From positions 19,033,177-19,097,176 of the forward strand of contig OY740768.1 of the NCBI GenBank assembly GCA_963513935.1: a stretch of 64,000 bases of DNA. The letters run 5' to 3'. Origin of the DNA: Aphrophora alni. Lineage: Eukaryota > Arthropoda > Insecta > Hemiptera > Aphrophoridae. Under the pieces are notes generated by a model, which searched no databases, had not been told where the DNA came from, and saw only the letters and a list, made by a program, of their open reading frames with translations. The position numbers were made by a program, and so were the translations under genes. Shown here one piece after another: positions 13,601 to 24,369 of this stretch. Positions within the stretch are counted from its first letter, which is position 1. The number at the start of each line of letters is the position of its first letter.

Positions 13601-13979
13601 GTATTTACAAAATTATGCGATTCTTTTTGAAACTCTAATTCAGGCACGAAATTCGTGTCGACAGCTACCAATTTTCACTATACGTTTGGGTATTCAAAAA
13701 TTCCTTTTTTTAAAAATGCATATATACAAATAAAGTGATTTTGGTTATATAATGGTCTATAGGGACTAACCTTTGAGAGAGGAAATTCATTTCGCCTAGG
13801 TACAGTGTAATTCTTATATCCCCGGATTGTACTTCTTTTTAATGTTAGCTACAAAACTAATAAAGATTGTTGACTTTTATTGGTTGTAATATGTGTGGGT
13901 AACGATGGGGAACAAGTTTTGTGATGATGTCATTGCCCTCTCCCTTCGCCATGCGCGTATGTAGTCTGTTAGTCAGTAC
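10608..13979. other. AT-rich gene-free DNA with homopolymer tracts
   Basis: Contains a pyrimidine-rich tract at about 10738-10783 and a 21-A tract at 13300-13320. Two opposed ~70-codon frames at 11837-12176 overlap each other and show no family signature. No transposon ends or gene signals were recognised. G-rich patches occur at 12350-12450. Confidence 0.5.
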
Positions 13980-14275
13980 TAGGAATGTTGATACTCGGGT
14001 GGAATTGATAATCTAATTAATCCGTTTCAAATGATTTCAATATTCGTATTATTATTTCGAATTCAATTCGAGTATCTGCGCAGAAAGATTTTGCACATCG
14101 GATTCGAACTCAGCTTTACCAATTAATCAATTACTAACGAATATTACATCGTCCAAGTGACGGATATTTTGTCCGAATATTTTATTCCGAATCCGAGGAT
14201 TTTAATAATCGGAACGTTCCGAGGATTTTGATACTCGGATTCACCGAGTATTTTAATTCGAACTCACACATCACT
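13980..14275. mobile_element. candidate hAT-like non-autonomous element
   Basis: The ends are loosely inverted: left TAGGAATGTTGATACTCGG, right (reverse complement) TAGTGATGTGTGAGTTCG. The interior is rich in short CTCGGATTC, CGAATATT and ATTCGAA motifs in both orientations, as in many hAT-type MITEs. A convincing 8-bp target duplication was not found; only an AGTAC pentamer occurs on both sides, at offset positions. The right end lies 11 bases before the transposase remnant at 14287, which may be coincidence or nesting. Confidence 0.4.
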
Positions 14276-14286
14276 AATAGTACGCC

Positions 14287-14970
14287 ATGTGTCTCACGCA
14301 GAACTAGAGGGTCGCGTTGTTGGAAATTTATTTCGCGGTAAAATCTTACAATCGTTGTCTTGAGATGTTCGTAGAAAATTCCCCTAATGATCATGTTCTA
14401 GAGAAATCAACAATATATGATCTTGTGAAAAGTTTTTGTGACGCAGGACGTGTTATTCAGAAAATGATACAGGAAGTGGTGGCCTAGAAACCACCAACCA
14501 GTACTCCAGAGTTTTACACAGCGTGTTCAACAGACTCTTTTGCGTTCACTGGGTATTCACTTGGGCGTTTATCTCAACAGATGGAAGCGTCTTATTCAAC
14601 TTGTCAAAGAGGCACTAAACGCCTGAAGCTGAGGCCCTTTCGAGTTCCGGTGGTCCAAGAATTACATCCTTTGGTTCCAGAAAAGCGTGAAATCTATTGG
14701 AATTGATTCATTCGTAACGGTAAGAATCATCAATTGGTTTTGTTTATATAGATACATTAACAGCCAGATCACTCGTATCTGGGTAATCCTCACAACTTCC
14801 ACGATGTTGCATTTCACCCGGCGAAAATTTGAGTTTAGGGTTTCAAATCCTGAAAGGGAATTATTATCGGATCGATTTTTTCGACATCACTGTTAATTTC
14901 GTTGTTTATGCAGAAATCATACAACAATTTGTAGCTATGCTTCAAGTTGATGTACAATGGTTACAACAAA
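14287..14970 (+). pseudogene. decayed Tc1/mariner-related transposase (DUF4817-like HTH plus part of DDE domain)
   Basis: The N-terminal part reads as a helix-turn-helix of the DUF4817 type: ...RVALLEIYFAVKSYNRCLEM, then STIYDLVKSFCDAGRV. A second stretch, RLSQQMEASYSTCQRGTKRL followed by KLRPFRVPVVQELHP, matches the linker that precedes the catalytic core in these transposases. A phase-shifted RVQQTLLRSLG piece between them implies compensating indels. Later, NPHNFHDVAFHPAKI and, in another frame, FFDITVNFVVYAEIIQQFVA with MLQVD and WLQQ match the core up to just before the second catalytic Asp motif, where similarity stops. At least four stops and three frameshifts are present. The family is common in arthropod genomes; assignment is from motif recognition. 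Confidence 0.8.
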
Positions 14971-15059
14971 TTGAAATTGTTTTAATATAAATAAAATGTG
15001 CATTTGTATGGATTGGCACTTAGATATAAAATTGAAATTTAAGGACAATTTCATTAATG

Positions 15060-15310
15060 TTGTTGAGATAAAGAAAACCTTTCGGTCATCATTGCGATAT
15101 TAAATAGGAAAAAAAGAACTTAAATTATATACCCCTTAGCCCTCGAATAGCCTAATAGCCTTAATGTCGAAATAGAACAAGAATAGTTGATCAATAGTGA
15201 CCTGATAAGAAAGATAAAAGAAAGGGATCTAAACCAAGACTAAATGTGTAAAGATGTAGACGCATCTAGAGACCTTCCCACATTCACAATTGTGAGCCCC
15301 TGAGGGTTTA
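15060..15310 (+). repeat. dispersed repeat alpha, copy 1
   Basis: Shares an ordered series of blocks with six other places: a CTTAGCCCTCGAATAGCCTA head, then AATAGAACAAGAATAG, TTGATCAATAG, AAAGGGATCTAAACC, GTGTAAAGATGTAGA and GAGCCCCTGAGG. Other copies lie at 19558-19900 and 56900-57165 (this orientation) and at 18635-18760, 43608-43850, 54950-55075 and 62938-63108 (opposite). It has no coding capacity. The copies are diverged and truncated at different points. The class is undetermined (SINE-like or MITE-like). Confidence 0.75.
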
Positions 15311-16614
15311 TTGTTAAAATTAAATATCCATACAATTTACTACTCTAGGTGATACTGTAGAGCATCTCAAAAAATTTGATGGGAATACAAAGGGAAGTAA
15401 TTAAAAAATCGGCTTAGTTACTGCATATTCATAGTTGAGCAGTTAAATTGATTAGTGACATTAATTTTGATTCTGGCTGCAAGACATTAATTTCTTCTTG
15501 TTTTTGCAAGCAATTCAGCACGGTTTTAAAAGATTTATAGCATGTAGGGAACAATGATATGGTAACTTTTTAATTTAAATTTATAGACATTTATTTATTT
15601 TAAAGTTGGTTGATATTTCTTTATTTTAGTGCTGCTATACAACAAGACTGCTGATACATCAGGTGTTCCTAATGACGCAAATAACACGAAAATAATAAAC
15701 ATAGATTGGCAATAATTATTGAATAAATGTAAACGAGACGATAAAAAACATTGTGTGTTCTCAAAATACTCTAAATGCTATTAAATGTTAACAGCCTAAC
15801 GATTAAAAATTTAATGAAAACAATAATACACTTATGAACTCAAATCGTTTTCAAGCTGTTAATTAAAAGATTATTTAAAGTGAATAATTAAACGATTGTA
15901 AGAGCGACTTACATAGTTCTTACAACCTGAATATTTTCTAAAATTTATAATAGGAAGTTATTTTAAATAAGTTTTACGTAAAAAGGGGATTACTAGTTAT
16001 GTATTAAATTTTAGCCGCGGGTCACTATTTTGTAAAATACTATGTTGATTTACTTCATATTATTATCAATTAGCAAAAAATAAAACTTTTCATGTTGTCA
16101 TTAAAAAAAATGTATACCATTAAACTGATTGTGTTGAATCTGAATTAAAAATTAATGGTAATTCAAGTTTGAGCTATATCAAATATATTGTCTTAAATTT
16201 AAGAAAATCTGTCTATTTTTGTAGATTTGAAAGCAGTTTCAAATAATGATATTCAATTTGACTACATCATAATATTCTAAAATAGTTGTATATCAATTAA
16301 GACGATTAATGTATCCTATGCCAGTTTTACAGTCTTATAAGAGTCTATTGTAAACATCCTTCGAAATGTGTTGACGTTGTTGACAATCATTGACATCTCT
16401 GTACAAGCTCATGTGGCCTGTGAGATAAAAAACCATTTAATTACAAATAGTACAATAAAAAGAAACTTAAAAAAATAATTAAAAAAAAAAAAAAAATATG
16501 TGAAGTGGTTTAAAATTACAATTTAAAATTATAGTTTTAAATTTTAAATAAATATCACCATTATGAACAAATGTCATAGTCCCCATTTTTTACATCCATT
16601 TGGTTTTTATTAAA
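15311..16614. other. AT-rich gene-free DNA
   Basis: No gene, array or terminal repeat recognised. A-rich runs occur near 16440-16500. Confidence 0.55.
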
Positions 16615-17109
16615 TACTAGCAGAGTACCCGTCCTTCGTACGGGGTTGACGTATATTTGTATTGAGTGTTAAGGGAGCCTCTGAATTTAGGTTTAACCAA
16701 ATTTGAAGCTTAGTAAAAAAAATATTATAATTTGGTATTAGATTACATAATACAAAACAAAAGGTTGGTATTGTCGGTGCAGTCATTTTAAATTTTGGGC
16801 TAATTTACACCAAAAAAGCATAGAAAACTGAGTTTTATCAAAACTTAGAACTTTACAACTGATTTAAAACACAAAGTTCGCTGATTTGAAACAAAAACAT
16901 TCATCAACTAAATAAAAGGGCAGTTATGACAACGAGGTAGTTATATAACGGTTTTTTTATGGGGTGAATAGCCATTATCGTTTATCTCAATTTTCTCGTA
17001 AGTTTAGGAGGTATCCTTGTGATCCCTACCTGCTGAGAATTAATAGAAAAATAACCTTCCGAAGATGATTTTTATTAATGGGAAACCATAACGCCTTCTT
17101 TCTACAATG
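16615..17109 (+). repeat. dispersed element starting ACTAGCAGAGTACCCG
   Basis: The start, ACTAGCAGAGTACCCG followed by a TTCG loop and CGTACGGG, is a short GC-rich hairpin of a type that opens many arthropod interspersed repeats. A related ACTAGTGATACCCGTGC sequence is at 20209. The body to about 17100 is AT-rich with no open frame. It runs directly into the beta copy that follows, so the limit between them is uncertain. Confidence 0.45.
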
Positions 17110-17410
17110 ATTTTAGGGTCCTTAGGTAAAACCAAGGACTCTTATAATTTCACCAGCATGTCTGTCCATCTGTCTGTAAGTCGCAACCAGTCTACACAGT
17201 CAAGATTAAAAATCATATATATTTCAAACTTTGAATTTACATTCCTTGTATGGTCCCAGATGTAGGAAAAATATAGCGGTAACAAAAAAATGACCTTGGA
17301 GTAGTTAGAAGCAAAAACTATCGAGTTGAAATATTTTTTTGGGAAATGTTATGTATGGGATATCAAATAAAATTAAAAGTTATTCTGATTAGGAATATGT
17401 TTATTTGACG
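17110..17410 (-). repeat. dispersed repeat beta, minus-strand copy
   Basis: Reverse-orientation copy of the beta tail. It begins GGTCCTTAGGTAAAACC, with AAGGAC following as the inverted partner, then CTGTCTGTAAGTCGCAACCA, AATATAGCGGTAAC and a final TTATTTGACGAACAA block. It is about 75-80% similar to 8570-8870 by eye. Confidence 0.75.
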
Positions 17411-17518
17411 AACAAATTAAAATGTTTAGCGTATTTGATTCAAAACAAAGCAGATTTTGTGAGATATGAGACAAACAATTCAATAGGTATTTTGCATTTA
17501 CATTGATTTTAATTATTA

Positions 17519-17715
17519 CGGTCCGTAGGTAAAACCAAAGGACCCTTGTAATTTCACACGCGTGTCTGACTGTCTGTCTGTCTGTAAATCGTAACCAGTC
17601 TTTACACATGAGACGATAAATTCTACATATTTCAAACGATACATATATATTATTTGTATTTTCCTATACAAAGGAAAAATATAGTGGTAGCAAAAAAATT
17701 ACCCTTTATTAAATA
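17519..17715 (-). repeat. dispersed repeat beta, second minus-strand copy
   Basis: Begins CGGTCCGTAGGTAAAACC, then a (GTCT)n run, AATCGTAACCAGTC, and ends in AATATAGTGGTAGC. It is shorter than its neighbour at 17110 and has the same orientation. The spacing of about 100 bases suggests either a tandem insertion or a partial duplication. Confidence 0.75.
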
Positions 17716-18634
17716 ACTGTTCCTATAACTGTACCTACGAACCCAAGTTCTGTGGTTTTAGAACACATTTGACTCTTTTATTTTTTGCTATAATGATCCT
17801 TTAGGTTTATATATTAAACTTCAGTTATATAATTATTGCTGGAGAGTTATTTTACACTATTGAAATGTTATGTATTAATTTTTGTATACACAAATTATGA
17901 CAAATGTCTAAATAATCAATCAGGAAACAAATCATTTACTGTTGAGTAATTATTTCATTCAAAATTAGTACATGGTAAAGGTATTTTGCTCATATTAACG
18001 TATTATCAGATAAATCTAACATTCATAGATAAAACCTGACATTTTTATAATTCCCAAGAGTTATCGAGTAGGTCCCGTGATCACAAAGTTTGTCGATTAT
18101 CGTGTAACACTGTAGGCAATAAATCGATTTTAACAAATGAACGACAAATGGCGTGTGTTTGGTCGTTATCTTGGATTATTAATGAAAACATAAATGCAAC
18201 TGGCACATTTGGCTATAAGATAAACATTTCAATACAGTTTTTTCGTTGTGTTTTTCAAAGCATGCTAAATATACCTGCAACCATTAAGATAAATAAAATT
18301 ACTTTAAATGGAGAATTTTTGTAATAAATAAAAGACTGTAAAATTACAAAAAAGTTAACATTCATTTAAAAAATGGTGGATGAATATCATTTGTTAAATA
18401 TCAAAATTGATATTTGATGACAAAGATAGTTTCAGATAGTCTAAATAAACTAAGAGTTCCACAAAAATATATGTCTGAAAATGTCTATTTGTCGTTTTGT
18501 TTTGTGTATTTTATAAATACAAATCGTATATTTATTGATCGAATTTAAATATCGTGTCAAAGCCTCGTATATGTGCTTAGATAATACGTATTTCTTATCG
18601 ATAATTAAAATTTTGGCTAATTTGTATAAATGAC
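17716..18634. other. AT-rich gene-free DNA
   Basis: No supported feature. Confidence 0.5.
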
Positions 18635-18760
18635 TTTCAGGGTCTCACTATAATGACTATAGGCGTGGCAGTCCCTATAGAACCTAGCTGGATTTATGTA
18701 GTTTTAAATTAAATCACTCTCTCTCATTTTCCATATCAAGTCTCTCTTAGATAGACAGGT
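18635..18760 (-). repeat. dispersed repeat alpha, truncated copy
   Basis: Holds only the distal blocks of alpha in reverse orientation: AGGGTCTCACTATAATGACT, GGCGTGGCAGTCCC, AACCTAGCTGGATTTATGTA and TTTTCCATATCAAGTCTC. The GACCAACTCTTGTTCT core and the head are missing. Confidence 0.6.
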
Positions 18761-19557
18761 AGAGATAGACATAGACAGGTATACATTTAAAAGAGAGCTG
18801 GAATACTCTGAACCCCAAAAGTGAACATTTGTCCTGACTAAGTGAAAAAAATACATAACATAATTTTTTTTCTTCTTGCCACTCGTCCGTTTGTGTCTAG
18901 TGTTATTGTACACAGAGGACAATAAATTGAAGAGCTCAATAGTCTCCAAACAGCATATTTATGTTCTTATAGATGTTTTCAATTGGTTTTGCTAAATTTC
19001 CAATTTTTCGGAAAAATTGTATATTTCATACGTCAAGAGTCTTTGAAGAAAGAGACTGATTGATTGTCCTAATTGAAGATCTTCTTTCATCTTACCAAAT
19101 TAATGTTCATATCATTACGATTTATTACAATTTTAATTTTTCTTTAAATATATATTTTCACAACTCTCTGAACACATGACTAAAAACGTGTTATTCTTCT
19201 GTCACTCGGTCACAGATTAGAGATTAATAAGTCAGCCTTCCGACCAGATATGTTGTATCTTGCCGTAAGCGCTTAAAACCAGTTGAAACCGGAAATGTTG
19301 TAATGTATAAATGGTATTTGTTTATTTATATAAAGTCCACAACTAGTTCTTGGGGTAATATGCGTTGTTTCGTAAGCTGCCATACCAAAAATTTGGTATA
19401 GTCCATAATTAGTAATGGTTATTTCTAAACGACTAAAACGCGAAATTTCATTTTCTGCTCATTTGTCCAGAATTCGTTTTTGTCAGTTTTTTCCTGCTCA
19501 ATAAACGTTTTTAGTGATTGGTTCTAAGATATATGATATATATTTCATATGTATACG

Positions 19558-19900
19558 CTATTAGGGTATTCAACGGCTAAGGGTGATTATTTTGTGCTCT
19601 TTATCTCCATTATTTATGGATGATACGAACTAAGGAAAAAGATATATTTTTTCCTCTTTGTTGTTTAGAGGCAAACAACTCTTGGTCGTATCATCGTCTT
19701 ATAAAAACTGGAGGTGAAGAGCACAAAATAAACACCCTTAGCCCTTGAATACCCTAATAGCGTCAGGGTCAGAAAAGAACAAGAGTTGGTCAATAGAGAC
19801 CAGATAGTAAAGATGAAAGGGATCTAACCCAAAATTACATGAAAAAGGTGTAAATCCATTTGGTTCTATCAGGATTGTCAAGTCTCTGAGTGTAAATTAT
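19558..19900 (+). repeat. dispersed repeat alpha headed by a 200-bp palindrome
   Basis: The segment 19558-19760 is a long inverted repeat. The left arm starts CTATTAGGGTATTCAACGGC and the right arm ends with the inverse, ...CCTTGAATACCCTAATAG. About 90 bases per arm pair with few mismatches around a loop of about 25 bases near 19640-19670. The right arm is also the normal head of alpha, and the alpha body follows (GTCAGGGTCAGAAAAGAACA, GATGAAAGGGATCTAACCC). The structure is thus a head-to-head partial duplication. The high arm identity suggests it is younger than other copies or is being homogenised. Confidence 0.8.
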
Positions 19901-19901
19901 A

Positions 19902-19904
<3 letters not shown>

Positions 19905-19936
<32 letters not shown>
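19905..19936. repeat. (TA)n microsatellite
   Basis: About 16 TA units directly after the alpha copy. Simple repeat. Confidence 0.9.
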
Positions 19937-19939
<3 letters not shown>

Positions 19940-21599
19940 TATGTATTTGTGTGCGTGAGGTAAAAATATTAGACTGTAAAGTAAGCGATAAGAGAAAAAA
20001 TTATAACACTTTCATTCCATCTTATTCAGATATTAGAGAAGTCAACTAGAGTAAAATTTCAAATATTCCTTTTATTTTTAGTTTTCTTTACCGGTTATAA
20101 TTGAAGGTTTCAAATAAAAATTACAAATAAATAATAGTATCACGGTAAACATTTTTCTATTTCTATTTCTATTGTTACAGCCATACATTTTCCAGTTTTC
20201 ACCAATAACTAGTGATACCCGTGCATGCTTATCTTCGCACATACTCGCTACTTTCGAATAAATTGGACTTCTTTAGTAAAATATATGAAAGCTTGTTTTG
20301 TATATGTACATTCTTCTTTTATGATTAGATAGGATCTCAACATTTTATTACAAATTGATGAAACTCGCCTAACGTTGTGTTTAATAAGCTCAACAATATC
20401 CCCCCCCCAAGTTTATTTAATTTTAATCACAATTTCATCACTAGTTTTTATGGTTACTTATCGAAAAATTATAATTAAAATAAATGGCTACCTTGTAAAT
20501 TTAAACTTTTAATTATCAAAGAAACCGTAGTTTTTTTAGAAGGTGATCACCATTCACAGATGTTTAATTTCAAAATAATATTTCGCCTTTATTGAAATTA
20601 AATGAAATATATATCGTTGTACAAATCAATTCAACCTTTATTAATTAAATATTTTTCTATAAACTTGCTTCCTTAATTAGACAAAACTCCAATAGTACAG
20701 TTAACTAAACATATATTAAAGAAAACAAGATTTAAACCTATTTAAAAAATTATCAAATATACCCGAAGATAAGAAAATAAATACTGTACCATAAACCAAG
20801 AAAGACTTCTCTAGGATGTGCTACACTGAGATAATTTTGGAAATATTGCAGATGCTCGGGCAGGCGAAAAACATTTATGAATTTTACTAACGTGAAACGT
20901 AGATAAATTTGATTTTTAAAGTTAACTATAAAGTACTAGTCATAAAGCAAATTGTGACATTCTCAAGTTTACATGAAATGAGCGATGCATATAAATTGAA
21001 TCTAATTAGGGGTTTATTAGAGCGTTTACTACAATATATATTAGGGGGGGGGGGTTGCAATGGCGCCATACTACATTCAGCTGTCTGATTCTATCGATTG
21101 CGTAGAGTTTCTCGGCCTACTTTTATCTCTACCAAACAATAAGAATAAATGAGTTTTTTTCACAGAAATAGGGACTAATTAATTAATTGATAAGCTAATT
21201 TTCTTCTTTTTTTTTTTTTTTTAGGTATTAGGGATATTTTTTAAATTTAGATATCTATTCCGGTTTTAAAGTTATTGAGTCCGATTAATAATGGCTTGTT
21301 CGTATTATTATTATGGTTTCATCGGACGTTTGCCATTACATGTGTATGTAAATATAGGACGTTTCAATATTATAAATCAACTTCCGTTTTCAAGCGATAC
21401 CTAGAATATAGAATGTTTAAACCTTGATAATGGAGGTTTATTTATACTTTTTAAAAGTCATATATTAAAAAGCCCATTTTTTCAGCTTTAAAATGTGCAT
21501 CCAGTAAGTTTGACTTTTCTAACAGAGTTATCACTAAAAACACAAACTAGTTAAAACAAAAACTAAAAATGGGGAAAATTATGGTTATGTTTTAATTGA
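19937..21599. other. AT-rich DNA with one ACTAGTGATACCCG motif and G/C runs
   Basis: A start sequence like that at 16615 occurs at 20209. Runs of nine C (20400-20408) and eleven G (21044-21054) and a T tract at 21207-21222 stand out. No gene is supported. Confidence 0.45.
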
Positions 21600-22000
21600 A
21601 TTTTACTGCTATTTGAACGGGATTTTTACACAACAAAAAAATGTCGATAATTTCAAAATAGTTTCGACCCATCGCGGTTTATTTATAACACGGTTTTGTG
21701 GTCATTGCAACTTTGAATGGTTATAACTCAAAAAGATGGCATTTATCGAAAAACTGTTCACCATCGTTTTTTTGTAAACTTTTACATGAAAATCACGTAT
21801 CACATGTCCATTTTCCTATTTAATATAATAATGTTTGATTTAATATGGCGGATCCAAGATGGCGGCCAAAAATGTCTAACCTAAAAAATGTATAATATTT
21901 TAAACTAAGTAGGTCCGTATTTGATTCTGACTCCAAGTACCTCTCAGTTATGCAGTATAAGGCCGTTTACATACTTGTATACACCATGTATATAAACAAA
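21600..22000 (+). repeat. unclassified repeat with ATGGCGGCC motif
   Basis: Contains ATATGGCGGATCC then AAGATGGCGGCC followed by AAAAATGTC. The same motif lies in the arms of the long-inverted-repeat elements near 48264, 59363, 60160 and 61020. A matching second arm was not found here, so this may be a single half of such an element or an unrelated repeat. Confidence 0.35.
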
Positions 22001-22359
22001 ACTTTGAAAAATAGAGTAGGTTTTTCACAACGGATGTTGGTTTTATTTTATTCTTTATTGAAAAAACGGTTTATATCTTTAAATGGATACACGTTATTTA
22101 TCTATATATAATACGTATATGTTTAACCTTTTTTTTATAAGTGTATTACAAAATGTCAGTGTTGACAAGTTTCATAAATATTAAATTTAGATATTGTTAT
22201 TTTTATAATGTAAGTTCATAAACTAGCTAGATCGGATCGAAATAATGTTAGATTTAAATAGTTTTTTGTAGATTTTCGTAATAATTCAACTTAACAAAAT
22301 ATTATTAAGTCAAAATATGTAAATTTAATTTCAAATATAAAGTTATTATTATAATAAAT

Positions 22360-22427
22360 ATAAGTGGGTTTCACCCCCTAGACACTTCAGCTTATAAGAC
22401 CTTTTGTGTATTCTTAAATTTCCCTAA
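22360..22427 (-). other. likely 3' untranslated tail of the LINE fragment
   Basis: Downstream of the LINE stop on the minus strand is a short stretch with AGTGTCTAGGGGGTGAAACC and then an AT-rich run with TATTATAATAATAAC. This is the expected place for the short 3' UTR. No clear poly(A) or microsatellite tail, and no target-site duplication, could be defined. Confidence 0.4.
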
Positions 22428-23215
22428 CTAGCATATGTCTATTCCCTTGGTTAGGGTCAGGATCTTCCTAGCTAGGTTGCTTGTTGCTTCAAAGTTCGCA
22501 TCTTGGCCGAAGATCAGTTGTCTTGTAAGTTCTAATGCTTCGGATTTTCGAAGTATATGTTCTGTAGTTTCTAGGTGCTGATTACATAGTCTGCATTTCA
22601 AATTTTCTTGGAATAATCACAAATTGTTAAGTCGCTTCTTGAATGCGCCGTGTTCTGATACGAAGCTTAATATTTTCCCCATGTTTCGTTTACTTTCTGA
22701 AGTAACGAATTTAGAGAGTTTCAGATCTGGTTGGACCATTAATTTGTAAAACTTTCCTGAGTTTAGCCGTTGTTTTAGACTATCTTTTGCTATGGGTTTA
22801 GTTATTCCGCATACAGGTTCTGGGCAAATGAAGGAATATTTTGTCAGTTTATCTGCATTTTCGTTTCCTTCGTATCCCCTGTGACTTGGTATGCAGCTAG
22901 TTTAAGTTTTACCTGGTTTTGGGACGAAAACTCGGTTATATTTCGGTGAGAATCGTACACTAGTATTGTTCGTGTGAGCTTACAGACTTTATAGCAACCT
23001 GATTGTCCGACCTGATAATGATATACTCATTGGTGTATCCTTTAGCTAGACACAGTTGTCATGATTTCAGCTTGAATACAGTTGCGCATTTCCCCAAAGC
23101 TATACTTGCATTTTCCTTGGTTGTTTTACCACAACTGCACCGCTATACTATTCTGTACTGGAGACCAGTCTCTATCAATATCCTTTCTCTCTTTCTGCTA
23201 ATTTCAAATAGTATA
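22428..23215 (-). pseudogene. RNase H and C-terminal end of a non-LTR retrotransposon
   Basis: On the minus strand this reads as the last ~260 codons of a LINE ORF2. In order: an ASIALG segment; a phase-shifted QAEIM (the RNase H Glu region, near 23062-23080); KGYTNEYIIIRSDNQVAIKS with the third-Asp motif; then in another frame IPSHRGYEGNENADKLTK, matching the P-H-G-EGNE-ADKLA signature with the last catalytic Asp. This is followed by the tail with SFICPEPVCGI, a zinc-knuckle-like CRLCNQHLETTEHIL, LIFGQDANFEATSNLARKIL and the stop at 22428-22430. The tail is open for ~145 codons apart from one stop near 22620. The layout fits the I/jockey/R1 group with an RNase H domain. RT and endonuclease are absent, so the copy is 5'-truncated. 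Confidence 0.85.
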
Positions 23216-24250
23216 GTCCATAAGGTTTTTTTACTGATGTAATCATTTTTCATAGTATGTACGTAATTACTATAATACAAAGTTAAAATCATTAAATCTA
23301 AAACCCAAAGATCAAATATTTGTTTTTAGTAAAAACCATAAAATGGGGTAAACGTATATTGAGTTTTAAAATTCTTTACAACTACTGTTATGCTTGCTAA
23401 ATATACTCTATTATTTATATAAGTCTTACACAAACATTAGCTCTATTAGGTAAATTATCTTTTTCTTTTCAAAGTTTATTTTACAAGGCATTAAATTATA
23501 ATCTGACAGTTAAAATTTTGAAAACACTTAATTTTACAAACAAAACAGAACTACGAGGATGATTTGTTTGTATTTACATATTTTATTATAAATTTATTTA
23601 GAATGTTCTATATACAGTTTTAATTATGTAGTTAATACGTCAAGTATTTTTATACACTGTGTAAATAACATTAATTACGCACATTTAATGTACAAACGTA
23701 TGAAACACAGAAAGGCGTATCCATTATTACAGAAAAAATAACTTTATTATATGACGAGTTGTATTTAAAATAATCAAGATTTATTTTTGTTTTGTGTCAA
23801 TTATTCACGTAACCAATTTCTTTTATTTGTGACTTGGCATAATGGTTTTGAGCTGTTAACTGTTAATTTGTACAAAATTTTAGATTTTTTACTTTATGCG
23901 CTGTGACTGATTTTGTTATGTCGATAACACCATAATCTGAATTTTTTAAAGAAAGTGACCAATTGTTTTTAATTTAGATCAAATTGTAAATTAGAAAATC
24001 TAACTGTTTGTCTTGTTAACATCTATAATTTTATGTTTAAGTTACCTGTTTTTAAATACATAATTAGAAAAGAAATCCATTGATAATTGTTGAAAAAACA
24101 ATGTTAGACAAATTGGTTAAGAAATAAAATATTTTAACTATACCGTTAGGCGTATACTAACCGGAAATATCGAATAGTTTCAGTTAAAAAAAATCTGTCA
24201 CAGAGTTTATTAAATTTAGAAATAAAACAGACTTATTAATATGTACTTAC
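23216..24250. other. AT-rich gene-free DNA
   Basis: No supported feature. It would lie inside the following intron if the candidate exon at 24251 is real. Confidence 0.45.
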
Positions 24251-24346
24251 CTTTAAAGAGACATTTTGTAAGAAGAACTTTTGGAAACTAAAACCGCCTT
24301 TAGTGGTTACTCTCGCGACCATTTCAATTTCTTTACTTTTATTCAT
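24251..24346 (-). CDS. candidate short coding exon (32 codons) with a consensus splice donor
   Basis: On the minus strand an ATG at 24346-24344 opens 32 codons (MNKSKEIEMVARV..., ending ...FFLQNVSLK). These end exactly at a consensus donor, CTTTAAAG/GTAAGT (intron begins at 24250). Upstream, TTTCTATTTACAG at about 24370 is a good 3' acceptor, so a 119-base exon at 24369-24251 containing the start codon is possible. The exon is richer in GC than its surroundings. The frame also stays open upstream to 24499 with very hydrophobic residues. No family is recognised and no partner exon was found. Donor-like GTAAGT sequences occur often by chance in 64 kb, so this is only a candidate. Confidence 0.22.
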
Positions 24347-24369
24347 TATACAATAAAAAAAGTAAAAGA

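Noticed and set aside
14182..14394. 70-codon minus-strand frame
   Set aside because: Antisense shadow of the transposase remnant read on the plus strand.
23003..23242. 79-codon plus-strand frame
   Set aside because: Antisense shadow of the RNase H region of the LINE fragment.
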